From contig BSBM01000904.1 of the NCBI GenBank assembly GCA_027924585.1, forward strand, positions 14,509,501 to 14,573,500: DNA of 64,000 bases, read 5' to 3'. Position numbers and translations under genes: made by a program. Each line of letters opens with the position of its first letter. Positions within the stretch are counted from its first letter, which is position 1. Below, one piece after another: positions 32,801 through 44,379 of this stretch. This DNA comes from Larix kaempferi. Its lineage: Eukaryota > Streptophyta > Pinopsida > Pinales > Pinaceae. Under the pieces are notes generated by a model, which saw only the letters and a list, made by a program, of their open reading frames with translations, searched no databases and was not told the origin of the DNA.

Positions 32801-33014
32801 AGAAGTGTGGGTTGAACTTTCTAGGGCTCATCCTAGTTCTGATCTGTCTGATAGTCTTCATTAGATCCTATATCTTTAGTGTCACCCATCGACCCTAGTC
32901 AAAATAACACAGAGCGTGGAGAGGGTTCCGAAACAGGCACGGAAAAGGGCCTAAAAAAGCCAAGAAGTGTTGCTTGTAAAGCGTTGCATGGGGGGAAGAC
33001 TTGGTGTATTTCAT
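29869..33014. mobile_element. Inverted-repeat unit (~3.1 kb), possible DNA transposon
   Basis: A block at 29903-30018 recurs in reverse complement at 32882-32998 at about 80% identity by eye; the match can be stretched outward to about 29869 and 33014. Shared text includes GCAACACTT...GGCTTTTT and TGTTATTTTGACTAGGGTCG. The interior (30019-32881) has no transposase domain. It holds arrays of short degenerate direct repeats (30590-31650) and a 70-codon frame without a known match (31782-31994). No target-site duplication was recognised. Confidence 0.45.
30590..31650. repeat. Cluster of degenerate short tandem repeats
   Basis: Successive arrays: GATGGGTTCTCTGCACATTT units between 30640 and 30950; TTTCATGGC and TTTGGCATTC units 31020-31400; a ~63-base pair containing AAATAAATTATCATG (31427 and 31490); and a ~42-base pair containing GGTCCAAATGTTATGCTAGG (about 31570 and 31612). 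Confidence 0.6.
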
Positions 33015-34080
33015 GAGGGTTTAGTCATATCCACCATAACAACTGGGTTTTAAGGTAGCGCTGATTTTGTTAAGAATGTGTTAAGGTAACACTCTTTCTA
33101 GGATTCCAAACTTGCCTTTGCATTTAGGGGATCTGAATCTTTCACTTCTCTCAACATTGTTTTGAGGTAGCACTATTTCTGTGCCCTAGGTAAATTAACA
33201 AATTGATATATGAAAAGACGAGTGGGAAAAGTTGTTACATAGGATGATGCACCAAGTGTTCATTTTAGTCCATTACATAAATTGGCCTGATTTTGGTAGT
33301 GTTTAGGTCTTGAACTTACAACTCTATAATGAAGAAAATGAAGAAAATAACTCTATAATGCATTTCCAAGTGCAAGCTTATCAAGATATTTCTAATGAGG
33401 CATCACATAAGCATTAACTTTAACCTCTAAATTTGCTATTAAGAAACCAATCTTATATTCTTTGCTATAAAGCAAGGAACTATATGATATGTCCATGCTC
33501 AATAAGAAGGCAAATAACAATATGAAAAACCATGAACTTATGCAACTTTTAGGAGCATCTAAGACTAATACCCTTCGGAGGTTGAAGAAGATTTGTCTTG
33601 AGAGCTGCCCACTATTCACTGTACCTAGATCTTCATCAATGACTGTCCTTGTTCATTGTTCCCTCTTCACTATCCATGGAATCCCTCTCCTCTATCCATG
33701 TGAATCTAAATGCCTGCTTCACAACCCATAGCTAAATAGCAATCACTAGCAGACTTATCAAAAAATGAATGTGTTCCTCCATGAATCTGGAAGGGTATTA
33801 CACCATACACTATTCGAATGTTTGTCCATGGATATTTCAAAGCATATAGTATTAGCTAAATAGAAACCACTAGCAACCTTATCAAAAAATGATTGTGTTC
33901 CTCCATGAATATGGAAGGATATTACACCATATATTATTCGATTGCAAGGCTCCATGAATGTGTGTTCAGGCATACAATATTCTCTTATACACCATCCAAC
34001 TAAATACATATTCATCCAAGTAATGCCTTTATAACAAAATTTTTCTTGCCCTTATGGTTAGGCAGAAACCTTTTCTGCCC
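33015..34080. other. AT-rich stretch with one tandem duplication
   Basis: No gene is recognised. A ~122-base unit starting AGCTAAATAG is repeated in tandem at 33731 and 33853. This DNA may include the untranslated end of the pogo-type transposon to its right. No terminal repeat was identified. Confidence 0.45.
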
Positions 34081-36830
34081 TTATGCTCTAGGAGGTTGAG
34101 TTTCTTCATTGCCCAAGCTTATTGAGCCTCCTACATTTGGATGAGCCCAATTGTTTGAAGTGCCTACATTTGCTTGAGCCCAGTTGTTTGAGGTGCCTTC
34201 ATTTGCTTGATTAGGTTGAGTTGAGTGTCCCGTAGTTGCTTGATTCCATGTTGTTGCTTGCAACCAAGGAAGAATTGAAAACCCATATCCCTGGATTGTG
34301 CCCAATACACTTGGGTTGTTTGGAGGTGTTGGAAAAACCCATCTTGGATTGGCATCTGAAGTGGTTGTGAGAAAAGGGGAAGGCGAACCAGGTGGATGAT
34401 GTTGGGGTTCAAGTGAACTGGTCGGAGGAAAATGGGAGACCTATATGTTTATAAGGTCTTGGAAGAGACATGTATTGTCCACAATTTGATCGAACAAGGC
34501 CATCCTCCTCATCTCGATTTCCTCCACAATTGTGTCCACCTCCTCCATCCCTGCATTCTCCTTCTGTTGTCTTCGTTGGACCTTTCTTTGTTTGCTTTCT
34601 TGCCTGGCTAGTTGCTTATGGTATTCTTTTCCCTTCCTTTCCTGCTCGCTTTTCAGCCTTTCATGATTCTGTGATTCTACTTGAACAATCTTTGTTTCCC
34701 TCTTGTCCTTTGCAAGTTCCTTCTTCTTCAGTTTCATTTCTTGCATCTCCTTTTTCTTTAGTTCAGAGTCGGCCAAAAGTGTGATGTAGTCATCTTATGT
34801 AAGTAGTTGTGAACTTCTGCTTAATCGAAGAAAATCTGTTGTTTCTTCCCTTACCTTTCTGCTCACTTTCTCCACTAGCAACCTTAGGAAATGGCCAAGC
34901 AATGGGGAGCCACTTGGATGGTTTTCAATAACAGTTGGGATTTCTGCTTCGTTTGCACCGTCTACACCATGTTCTTCATCCCCTGCAGTGTCTCATTCTA
35001 CACCATCTATATCCACGTAATAATGGATAGCTTCATTGTTCAAGTATGTTAGCAATGAAGGCATGCTAAGGCTTTCTTCATTGGTGCTAGTAACAACCTA
35101 TCTGTTCATATTCATCATTGCATCCGCTAACCACTCGGGCTACGGTACCTAGCTTAACAATGCCAACTCCTCTTCTATACTTTGTTGTGCTTCACATCCT
35201 TCAACCATAGTTGATCTAGTAGTGTCAATATGTAGTTGCCCTACATGTTCAGTTTGAGTTTGGTGTGTTCCAACTCCCATGCTTAATTTAGTTGCTTCAT
35301 CAACTGCATCAGTAGCATTAATGTGACCACCATATTGTGTTTCGTTGACTTGTTCATTGTCATCACCCAATGGCTGGCTCTGCCCTTGCGAGAGGGATAA
35401 GATGTCCATAGATGTTACATCCTCTACATCATCTACACCTTCAAATGCTCGGCTACAAGCCATGTCATTGATGAGAGCATCATAATCTAGTGGCCATATT
35501 CCAATTCTCTTATATCCAATCTTGATATTTGTGGGTGTCAATGCCCTTTTAAAAGCATTACTTGCAAGTTCTTCCAATTCAACCCTTTTTACCTCTATAC
35601 CAGGGTTCTTGGCCATCCACGACGCTTTCTTAGTCCTAAAGAAACACTTAAATGGACCGAACACACGAATGTCAAGTGGCTACAACCTATGAGTGGTATG
35701 TGTTGGTAGAGTCAACAAGTCAATTCCCATTGTGTTTGCCTCCTGAATAGTTTGTAGATCTATGTGGCTGCCATGGCCATACAAAATCAACAGGTGTCTA
35801 TTTTCAGGATATATACCACCCAACACGGATGCGGCAAAATGGAAAATCCAATTCATGAATAGTTCTTTAGTCATACATGCATTGGGATGAGCAGCCATGC
35901 ATGCTCCTGGCTCACAATTCTTGATGTAGTTCTTCAGTTGGGTCTTTCCCTTGAATAAATAGAATCCAGGGATTAATGATCCGATTGCATTTGTGGAACA
36001 CAGATTAGTAATCCACTCCCTACTCTTAGGAAGAATTTTGGGCACATTCTTGCTACCTCTCTTGGACACTACCCACATGCCATAGTTCTTGCCTGCTTGT
36101 AATCCTGTTTCATCACAATTCCATATACGAGTTGGACCATATGAGTGCTTGTCATATGCGTACGACAGAGTGTCGTAGAACTTGGCCACAACTATGGCCC
36201 ATGAATTCAGAGCTATGCATCTATTTAGGCACTCTATTGTTCGGAAGACAAGTTTTGGGTGTCTAACCTTGAAATTTGCCCACCATGATTTCCCAGGAAA
36301 CCCATCTCTGAATGGATTTGGCCTTGATTGGCATATTTGTACCACATTCGATTTAAGTTGTATCAACTCCATCCCATGGCCTATTTTGGCCATCTCCTTA
36401 CACCAAACAACCACTTCCTCTTCCTCATGTTCAATCAACACTGTAAGAGGCCCTTTACTCTTTGTATGAGTCATACCATTCATCCAATATTGCAAAGACA
36501 TAGGTCCTATCCCAAATTTCCTTGCAGCTGCTCTCACCGAATACCCATTGAATTCTACATCATTAATCACTTTCAATATGTCCTTTTTTGTCAGCCCCTG
36601 ATAGCATTGATCTTCTTGCTCGAACCAGCTCCATGCACTTTGGTTGGTGGTGTAGCGACATCGACTGACTCTACCTGGGCATGGTTCTCAACATCTCTAT
36701 TAGAATTTCCTTGAACTATGTTTGATGGTTGACTAGCAGCAACTGCATTTGTATTGGCATTGTGGTCTATTTCTTCATCTGATCCAATTTGTCGTAGTTG
36801 TGCACCCCTGATCGATCGTATTCATGCCCT
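34081..36830 (-). pseudogene. Pogo/CENP-B-like transposase (Tc1/mariner superfamily), decayed
   Basis: From the N-terminus: a leader to a frameshift near 36590, then a psq-type helix-turn-helix (VRAAARKFGIGPMSLQYW), a Tc5/CENP-B DNA-binding domain (GKSWWANFKVRHP), and a DDE_1 catalytic domain. In that domain WNCDETGLQ keeps the first Asp, LLILYGHGSH has Tyr where the second Asp is expected, and the third Asp is in PLDIRVFGP. A charged coiled coil (34441-34776) and a Q/N-rich tail with a repeated TSNNWAQANVG unit follow. From 36576 to 34081 all pieces share one frame, broken by seven stops (35680, 35149, 35140, 35098, 34993, 34795, 34441). Each can be one C-to-T change from CAG, CAA or CGA. 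It cannot be active. Confidence 0.85.
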
Positions 36831-37321
36831 CATTTCTCTCTAAGCATGGTTCCCTCTTGCCATGGCTGTATAAACCTGTATTATAGTGACAACCATTATT
36901 GTTTATCTATTAGATGCATGTACAATAAATCTATTAGATGCATGTACATTTGTATAAATCTGAGTCTATCCTTCAACAATAGAGCTAGTAGGGTTGTTTG
37001 TTAATAGGGTTGTTTGCTAGTATCCAATTTGTACATGATCTTAGTTTTTGTATATATTCAAAGCCATATAAATATGATTGTTTACATACACTTGTTCTGC
37101 TCTTCTATACAATACCTGGTAGCACTTTGTTTTCGTTGAGGATCAAGAAGTAGTGTTACTTATTAGTTGTTTCTTTGTTATCTTTGTTTTGTTGTCTCTA
37201 TGTTATGTTTTGCCTTTGTTTCAGTGGTGTGCATAGTAGTCTATTGCTTTTGGAAGCCATAAGCACACATAGTTTTACTATCTAACAACTAACTCTCCAC
37301 TAAATCACTAGAGTGGATGAA
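36831..37321. other. Stretch between pogo relic and copia element 2, nothing recognised
   Basis: AT-rich DNA with a short 21-base direct repeat (ATCTATTAGATGCATGTACA) at about 36908 and 36930. No gene or element end was identified. The last bases, ATGAA (37317-37321), are the left target duplication of copia element 2. Confidence 0.5.
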
Positions 37322-37951
37322 TGTTGATGTATTTGTAACTTCGGAAGATATTCACTTGTATATTACATTTGTACTTTATTGTATTACCAACGGAGATGTA
37401 TTATTCTTCCGATTGGAAGTGTCGTCATTTGTATTTGCAAGTGTCGCAAGTTATATTGTAAGTGTCGTAACTTATATTTGATGGGTTATTAGACCACCTT
37501 AGAGGGGTCGACCCAGTTTGGGTCAAAGGGTTATTAGACCACCCTAGTGGGGTCGGCCCAGTGACAAGTGGTGATGGGTTATTAGACTCTCCTAAGGGAG
37601 GTCGGCCAAGTTAGAGTAAAAGGCAAGTCAAGTCATTGTATAAATAAAGAGTGTGTCTCTCTCATTCTATTCATTCACACACTCACTCACTTCGCATTAG
37701 TGAGAGAGAGGAGGAGTGCGCACAAGTGGAGGAGGAGTAGTTGTTGCAGACATCTATCTTTTTGGGATTCATCTTTGTGATCTTTGTATTGGTGCTTATT
37801 CTATCTCTAAGGAAGTTGTGGGGTTTTTCACCTTTTTGGCTTTCCCCGGTGAAATGCTTTGTGTCTCGTCTCTTGTGTTTGATATGCTGTACACGTTGTT
37901 CTCTCAGTTAATATCCTAGATCATATTGAATTAAATGATGAAAAACTAACA
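37322..37951 (+). repeat. 5' LTR of copia element 2 (630 bp)
   Basis: It begins TGTTGATGTATTTG and ends CTAACA. A TATA box (TGTATAAATAAAG, near 37640) is followed by a CT-rich start region. About 95% identical by eye to the right LTR. Confidence 0.93.
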
Positions 37952-37965
37952 TGTTATCAGAGCTA
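37952..37965 (+). promoter_or_regulatory. Primer binding site, initiator tRNA-Met
   Basis: TGTTATCAGAGCTA, one change from TGGTATCAGAGC, directly after the LTR. The third base is G-to-T. Confidence 0.85.
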
Positions 37966-39030
37966 GCCTGAAGGAAGGCATTGTATGGCATTTACGACAC
38001 TTGTTGCACTTGCGACAAATTGGAAGCTAGGGATTGGTATAGTAAAAACTAGTCATCGTGGCACTTTCGCTATAAATCCATTATGGCAAAGGTTTAGGAT
38101 CTGAAAATTTTACAGGATGAAGATGAAATGTTCATGTACCTTGTGTCCGAAACTCAACCTCAGATTCATTGTACTTTGTGAGATATGATCCGTACAAGTT
38201 AGGGTTTTTGCCTCTTCCAGAATGCAACCCTAAACAGGTGACCTAGGAACAAAGGTCATATCTTGGGCTAGGAAGCTCCAAATGGAATTCCGTAAAAAGT
38301 GACAGTTAGGGAATGGATTGTAGTTTCACAGGTCCTGGTTTTAGAGGCCGAAGTTGAAACAGTGACACGTGGCACTCCGTACAAGTTCGCTATACTGTTT
38401 CATCCCATAAATAGTTCACGTTGCGACACTTGGCATATCTCTCTCTTAGAGAATCCATTAAAGCTTAGATCTATGGGGTTGGAAAGATAACAGGTCAGTG
38501 TACCACAGGACAAAGTTTTAGACCCCGAGGATCCGAAATTTCAGAGATACATCAGAAACAATATGGAATATATTTCTGTCCAAACATAATTGGATTCTGA
38601 GCACTTTCTTTTTTGGCTCGTCACTGCTGCGAGAAATTAGGGTTTCTGGAAAAGTTGGAATTTTTGGAATCTGAGACCACGTCTGGATGCTCCTCATCAA
38701 AATCAAAATTTAGAGACCAAGATCGAAGTTTTTGGTTAGGTAGAACCCCGAGCTCTATCAAACCCTAGTTCGAGATTTTGACCAGAAAACCAGAATTTGA
38801 TAGAAGTTGCAGATCCAAAACTCGCAGGTCAATTTTGAGGGGTTAATTTTTGGAGTTTTCAAAATTTGAGCATACCAACTTGCTCACCTCAGTCAATTGC
38901 ATCTCCCTGTCTAGACAGAAGTTTGAAATTCCAAGGTTGGATTTTTAGGATTTCTCTGACAAACACTAGCCAGCTACAGATCCTGATTCTGCAAGTCAAG
39001 TGGTAAGATCTAAATCTTTTTCTCATTAAG

Positions 39031-39336
39031 ATGTCTCACCACACCAAGCTTGAGGATAAGCTTGAAGGGGCTGATAACTTCCGAGCATGGAAGTATAGGA
39101 TTGGGTTAATCCTAGAAGAGAATGAATTGGACACCTACATAAGTGAAGAAGTTCCAGTTCCAGAGGGAGATGAGGCTAAGGCCTTACATAAGAAGAACTT
39201 GGTCAAGGCCAAGAGAATCATTGCAGATTCTATCAAAGACCATCTCATTCCACATGTATCTTCTCTAAAGACACCCAAGGAGATGTTTGATTCCTTGACC
39301 AAGCTGATTGAAGGAAAGAACATAAATCAGGTATGA
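39031..39336 (+). pseudogene. Copia gag N-terminal part
   Basis: About 100 codons with MSHHTKLEDKLEGADNFRAW, the copia gag start, and a following helical segment to GKNIN. It is related to the gag at 22792 but distinct in sequence. It stops at CAG|GTATGA (about 39330), the form of a 5' splice site, and the rest of gag, protease and integrase are not found downstream. Confidence 0.8.
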
Positions 39337-40771
39337 CTTGAGGAGGTACAGGTATGTTTTGAAATATGTTCATGATTAAGTTTGTCTTCATATTATTGAG
39401 GTTAGTACAATCTTGATTAATTTTAAACTTGTCTTATCACCTTAGTAAAAGTATGAATGCATAGAAGACATTCATTGATTAGGGTTATGACACTTATGAT
39501 TGTACTAATGCACTGTGGTGTTGTATGAGGATGATGTTGTCCGCTAACATGAAAGGTACATCAAGAAAGACAAATCAAGTTCTAGATCAAGAATAAATGA
39601 CCATGGTGACATGAAGACAAAGACTCATCCATAGCCATTGATCACATAGAAGCTCTACTTACGAGGTATGTATAATTTGGTTCTACAATGCTTAACTTAT
39701 GATATATGTAGGTTACTAGCACAAGGTCTCTAAATCATTGAAGAGAACAAAGAAGACATTGTTTGGGTATGTTAGACATAACTAGCAAACATGATAATCC
39801 AGGTATGTCTTTTCTGTATCAAGTTAGAATCCTACCTTCTATTAGTATCTTAGATAAGTATACTTTCGTATGATTGATAATGATTATTCATGAAGTTATA
39901 GGTTTGAATAATCATGGGTTTATGCATATTATGCTTCTTAGTTCGGTTAATGATATGACAAACTAGAAGAGTACTATGGTCAAATAAGATTATGCATGAG
40001 TAAAAGAAGTACTCCCTGAAACCTTGAATACTAACGCTTGTGATAAATTACCTATGTATGAAATGATCATGACCATACATATTTAGAATCATAATGTTTC
40101 GATAGTATTGAGATTATACTAATGCATGTATGATTATGTATGAGATCTCAAGGATTACACAATGATGACGCTAGTGCACACTTAAGCATGCATAGTGGTC
40201 CAGGATGGATATAAGTTCAAAAAGAAAAGATCAAGAGGGAGCACACTCCAGTAGTTCCTGCAAGGAAGCAAAGATCAAGAGGGAGCACACTCCAGTAGTT
40301 CCTGTAAGGAAGCAAAGATTGAGAGGGAGTCCACCCAACAAGCAAACAAAGATAAGTATTTGAATTGTCATTTATTGTATATATGATTACTTAAATGATG
40401 TTGTTCAGTCATGTATATACTTATGTTCCTAGATTTAGGATGTATATTATGCATTTTAGAAAAGTTGCATTAATAAACAAGATACTACTAATATACAAGT
40501 AATGGATAAGTGGCCTATGGTATTGTACAACATTCCATTTCTACTTATCTAGAATGACCTCTTTGCTGACATGTTGGGAGTTGTGCACACTCTTAACAAT
40601 GTTCTAGTAGAGATGGAAGGCATCTAGAAAGTTACGGGATATGGATAAATGTTGTATTGAAGCATTGGCTAAGATAATTGCATGATTGTATGACATATGT
40701 ATTTATGTGTAAGAATTTGTTCTAAAATCTATGAGATGTTTCTAATCATGCAATTGAACTTGTCTTGTAGG
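39337..40771 (+). other. Filler between gag and RT with exon-intron-like pattern
   Basis: Occupies the place of protease and integrase. T-rich and purine-rich segments alternate. AG|GTATG-type junctions occur near 39350, 39665 and 39803, and TAG-ending 3' splice-like sites near 39711, 40190 and 40771. A 44-base unit (AAGATCAAGAGGGAGCACAC) is tandemly repeated at 40226, 40270 and 40314. No protein domain is readable. Confidence 0.45.
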
Positions 40772-40944
40772 AAAGACCATGTACCATCACCTACAAGAGA
40801 GACTTGTTTCAAAGAACAAGCGACAAAGACTCAACAAAATTTGTTCCAGCAACGAAGTTCAAGAAAACTATCTATTGAAGATATTGAAGAATCTGAAGTT
40901 CCCAGGATCCAGGATGCAATAATAAAAGGATGCCATGATCGAGG

Positions 40945-42420
40945 AATACCAGTCAATCATGAAGAATGATGTTTGAGATATGGTCCCAAGACCATAGAGG
41001 AAGTCTATTGTGACTTCCAAGTGGATCTACAATATCAAGCATGTTGCAGATGGTAGCATAGAGAAATACAAGGCAAGGTTTGTGGCTCGTGGCTTCTCCC
41101 AGAAAGAAGGGATAGATTATGAAGATACTTTTGCACCTGTAGCCAGATACACTTCCATCAAAACAATACTTGCTCTGGCTGCAGTGATAAAGTGAAAGAT
41201 ACACCAGATGGATGTCAAGACAACTTTCTTGAATGGTGTAGTTGAAGAGGAAGTGTATGTGGAGCAGCCACTCGATTTTGAGACACATGACAAGGAGTCA
41301 TATGTGTGCAAATTGAAGAAGGCCTTGTACGGTTTGAAACAAGCACCCAGTACATGGTATGGCAGGATTGATAGCTTCCTAACTAGTTTGGGCTTTACCA
41401 AGAGTAAAGCGGATTCCAACCTTTACTACAAGGTTGAGGAAGGCAATCCAATGATGCTCCTATTGTATGTGGATGACCTGTTTGTGACAGGTGAGGATAG
41501 GTTGATTGCCGACACGAAGAGGAAGCTTGCTGCCGAGTTCGAGACGAAGGACTTGGGTATGAAGCATTTCTTTCTAGGTATGGAGGTGTAGCAGAGTGCA
41601 GATGGAATCTTCCTTGGACAAGGGAAGTATGCAGTAGAGATCCTGAAGCGGTTCGGGATGATGGACTGCAAGGCCATGGTCACACCTATGGCATCAAACC
41701 TGAAGCTATTGAGTGATGCTTCATCAGAGTCGATTGATGCCACGATGTATCGTCAGATGATTGGGTCCTTGATGTGCCTGACAAACATGAGACCAGATAT
41801 TTGCTTTGCGGTGAACACTTTGAGCCAGTTCCTGACAGATCCTAGACATGTTCACCTGATTGCGGTAAAGCATATTCTGAGGTACCTGAAGGGTACGATT
41901 GATTATGGGCTCAAGTATGATACGAATCAAAAGTTTAACCTGGAGGGTTATGTTGATTTAGATTGGGTAGGTAGTGTTGCAGATAGGAAGAGCACTTCGG
42001 GGTGCTGCTTCAGTATGGGATCAAGTGTGATCTCTTGGTTTAGCAGGAAGCAATCTTGCATAGCACTGAGTACATCCGAAGCAGAGTATGTTGCAGCTTG
42101 TTTGGCTAGTTGTGAGGCAGTATGGCTAAGGAAGCTACTGTCTAATTTGTTTGATCTCCAGTTGGATGCTACCTATATCTTCTGTGACAACTAGAGTTGT
42201 GTGAAGTTGTCTAATAACCCGGTGTTCCATGACAGGTCGAAGCACATCGAGATCAAATATCACTATATTAGGGATATGGTGTAGAGAGGAGCCGTGAAGC
42301 TCTAGTATGTTGCAATAGATGAGCAGATTGCAGATGTGTTGACCAAACCACTAGCCAGAGTGAAGTTCGAGTACTTCAGAGAGAAGCTTGGTGTTCTTCA
42401 GATAAAAGATACTTTGAGGA
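40945..42420 (+). pseudogene. Copia reverse transcriptase and RNase H, decayed
   Basis: RT runs from [15 protein letters not shown] through [14 protein letters not shown] and QMDVKTTFLNG to the active site LLLYVDDLFVTG (about 41455-41490). RNase H follows, with GYVDLDWVGS, STSGCCFSMG, STSEAEYVA and CDN, so the acidic catalytic positions are visible. It ends LTKPLARVKFEYF. All of it is in one frame, broken by stops at 40974, 40995, 41193, 41589, 42192, 42282 and 42304. Six of the seven fit TGG-to-TGA/TAG or CAG-to-TAG changes. With these repaired it would be close to full length for the RT-RNase H part, but protease and integrase are gone. Confidence 0.93.
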
Positions 42421-42489
42421 GGAAGTGTCGAGACACATTTGCAGGAGCCATTCCAAGCATGGTGGTAGGAGGATCCTTCCCATGGTTGT

Positions 42490-43480
42490 GGATGCAAGAG
42501 CTGTGTGATGAGCATCAGGACGATGCTCCGGATGTTGCTATGATGATCAGGTTGATCATGTGTGATGAGCATTAGGATGATGCTCCAGATGATATGCATC
42601 AGGACGATGCTATAATGATGATCAGGTTGATCATGTGTGATGAGCATCAGGACGATGCTCCAGATGATATGCATCAGGACGATGCTATGATGATGATCAT
42701 GATGATCATGTGATGATGATGTGCATCAGGATGATGCATTGTATGATGATGATCAGTATGATCATGAGCATCAGGATGATGCTCCGTGCGAGGATGATCA
42801 GGTTGATCATGAGTATTAGGATGATACTCTGTGGCCGTGGACAGGTTGTGCGATAAGCATGTAATATTGCCCTGGGAAATTTGCAGATACTCTTGTGAGG
42901 TTTTGCCTATGGCATATAAGAGCTCCCTGGGAGATCTAGAAAATGCTCTTTCGAGGTTTTGCTTAGAGGGACATATAATATTGCCCTGGGAGATTTGCAG
43001 ATACTTTTGCGAGGTTTTTTCGATGGCATATAATAGTTCCCTGGGAGATCTGGCAAATGCTCTTTCGAGGTTTTGTCTGGGACATATAATATTGCCCTGG
43101 GAGATTTGCAGATACTCTTGCGAGGTTTTGCCTATGGCATATAATAGTTCCCTAGGAGATCTGGCAAATGCTCTTTCGAGGTTTTGTCTATGGCATGTAA
43201 TAGTTCCCTGGGAGATCCAATAGGTTGAGCAATAGCTTGTAATCAGTCCTGGGATGCTCTTTCTAGGTTTTTCCAGACCACATGTAATGAGTCTTGGGAT
43301 GCTCTTTAGAGATCTTGTCGGTCGTGTTAGGCACATAAACGTTCCTGGGATGCTCTTTTAAGGTTTTGTGGTGTTCACATGTAGTATTTCCCTGGGAGAT
43401 CCGATAGGTTGAGCAGTAAGCTCGTATTCAGTCCTGGGATGCTCTTTCGAGGTTTTGTTGACGCACATAATCATCCCTGA
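42490..43480 (+). repeat. Tandem arrays in the 3' region of copia element 2
   Basis: The first array (42506-42835) is built on GATGAGCATCAGGACGATGC with TGATGATCAGGTTGATCATG spacers. The second (about 42860-43240) has a ~112-base unit whose ATTGCCCTGGGA element starts at 42865, 42980 and 43091 and splits into two related halves (TTTGCAGATAC and TCTGGCAAATGCTCTTTCGAGG). Shorter copies of GGGATGCTCTTTCGAGG continue to about 43460. Long open frames over this block on both strands are a by-product of the repeats. Confidence 0.85.
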
Positions 43481-43747
43481 GGATTCCACAGGATGGCCAG
43501 CTCGCAAAGATGATGAAGACCTACAGGAGGTTAGGCCTACATCCAGCATGAAAAAGGGCTGGCTCTGTAGAACTTCCTATGACGAGAAGAATTGAGAGAT
43601 AGCCCAGTGATCGAGATGACGAGTACAACAACAGTGACGATGATGCTTCGTGATCCAGTGAGGATGATCTAGCTCCAGTATTGAAGACTTGTGCCTATAT
43701 GTATTGATGACTTGTGTCAAGAGAATACCTTCCTAGTTAAGAGGGAG

Positions 43748-44379
43748 TGTTGATGTATTTGTAACTTCGGAAGATATTCACTTGTATATTACATTTGTAC
43801 TTTATTGTATTACCAACGGAGATGTATTATTCCTCCAGTTGGAAGTGTCGTCATTTGTATTTGCAAGTGTCGCAAGTTATATTGTAAGTATCGTAACTTA
43901 TATTTGATGGGTTATTTGACCACCTTAGAGGGGTCGACCCAGTGTGGGTCAAAGGGTTATTATACCACCCTAGTGGGGTCGACCCAGTGACAAGTTGTGA
44001 TGGGTTATTAGACTCTCCTAAGGGAGGTCAGCCCAGTTAGAGTAAAAGGAAAGTCAAGTCATTGTATAAATAAAGAGTGTGTCTCTCTCATTATATTCAT
44101 TCACACACTCACTCACTTCACATTAGTGAGAGAGAGGAGGACTGCGCACAAGTGGAGGAGGAGTAGCTGCTACAGACATCTATCTTTTAGGGATGCATCT
44201 TTGTGATCTTTGTATTGGTGCTTATTCTATCTTCGAGGAAGTTGCAGGGTTTTTCACCTTTTTTATTTTCCTTGGTGAAATGCTTTATGTCTCTTGTCTC
44301 TTGTGTTTGATATGATGTACATGTTGTTCTCTCAATTAAGATCCTAGATCATATTGAATTGAATGATGAAAAACTAACA
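43748..44379 (+). repeat. 3' LTR of copia element 2 (632 bp)
   Basis: Partner of 37322-37951 with the same ends, TGTTGATG and CTAACA, and the same TATA region. Confidence 0.93.

Larger units (their letters stand above)
37322..44379 (+). mobile_element. Copia element 2: complete ends, decayed pol
   Basis: LTRs at 37322-37951 and 43748-44379 are flanked by ATGAA and ATAAA, a target duplication with one change. A primer site follows the left LTR and a purine tract (AAGAGGGAG, 43739-43747) precedes the right one. The interior holds a gag start, ~1.4 kb of non-coding filler with splice-like junctions, a long RT-RNase H region with several stops, and a tandem-repeat 3' region. Protease and integrase are missing. 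Confidence 0.92.

Noticed and set aside
42674-43336. 220-codon open frame on the minus strand
   Set aside because: It runs across the tandem arrays of copia 2; its peptide repeats follow the DNA repeats, and the other strand is open too.
42490-43480. CRISPR-like array
   Set aside because: Repeats are contiguous and degenerate without unique spacers of fixed length, and lie inside a plant retrotransposon.
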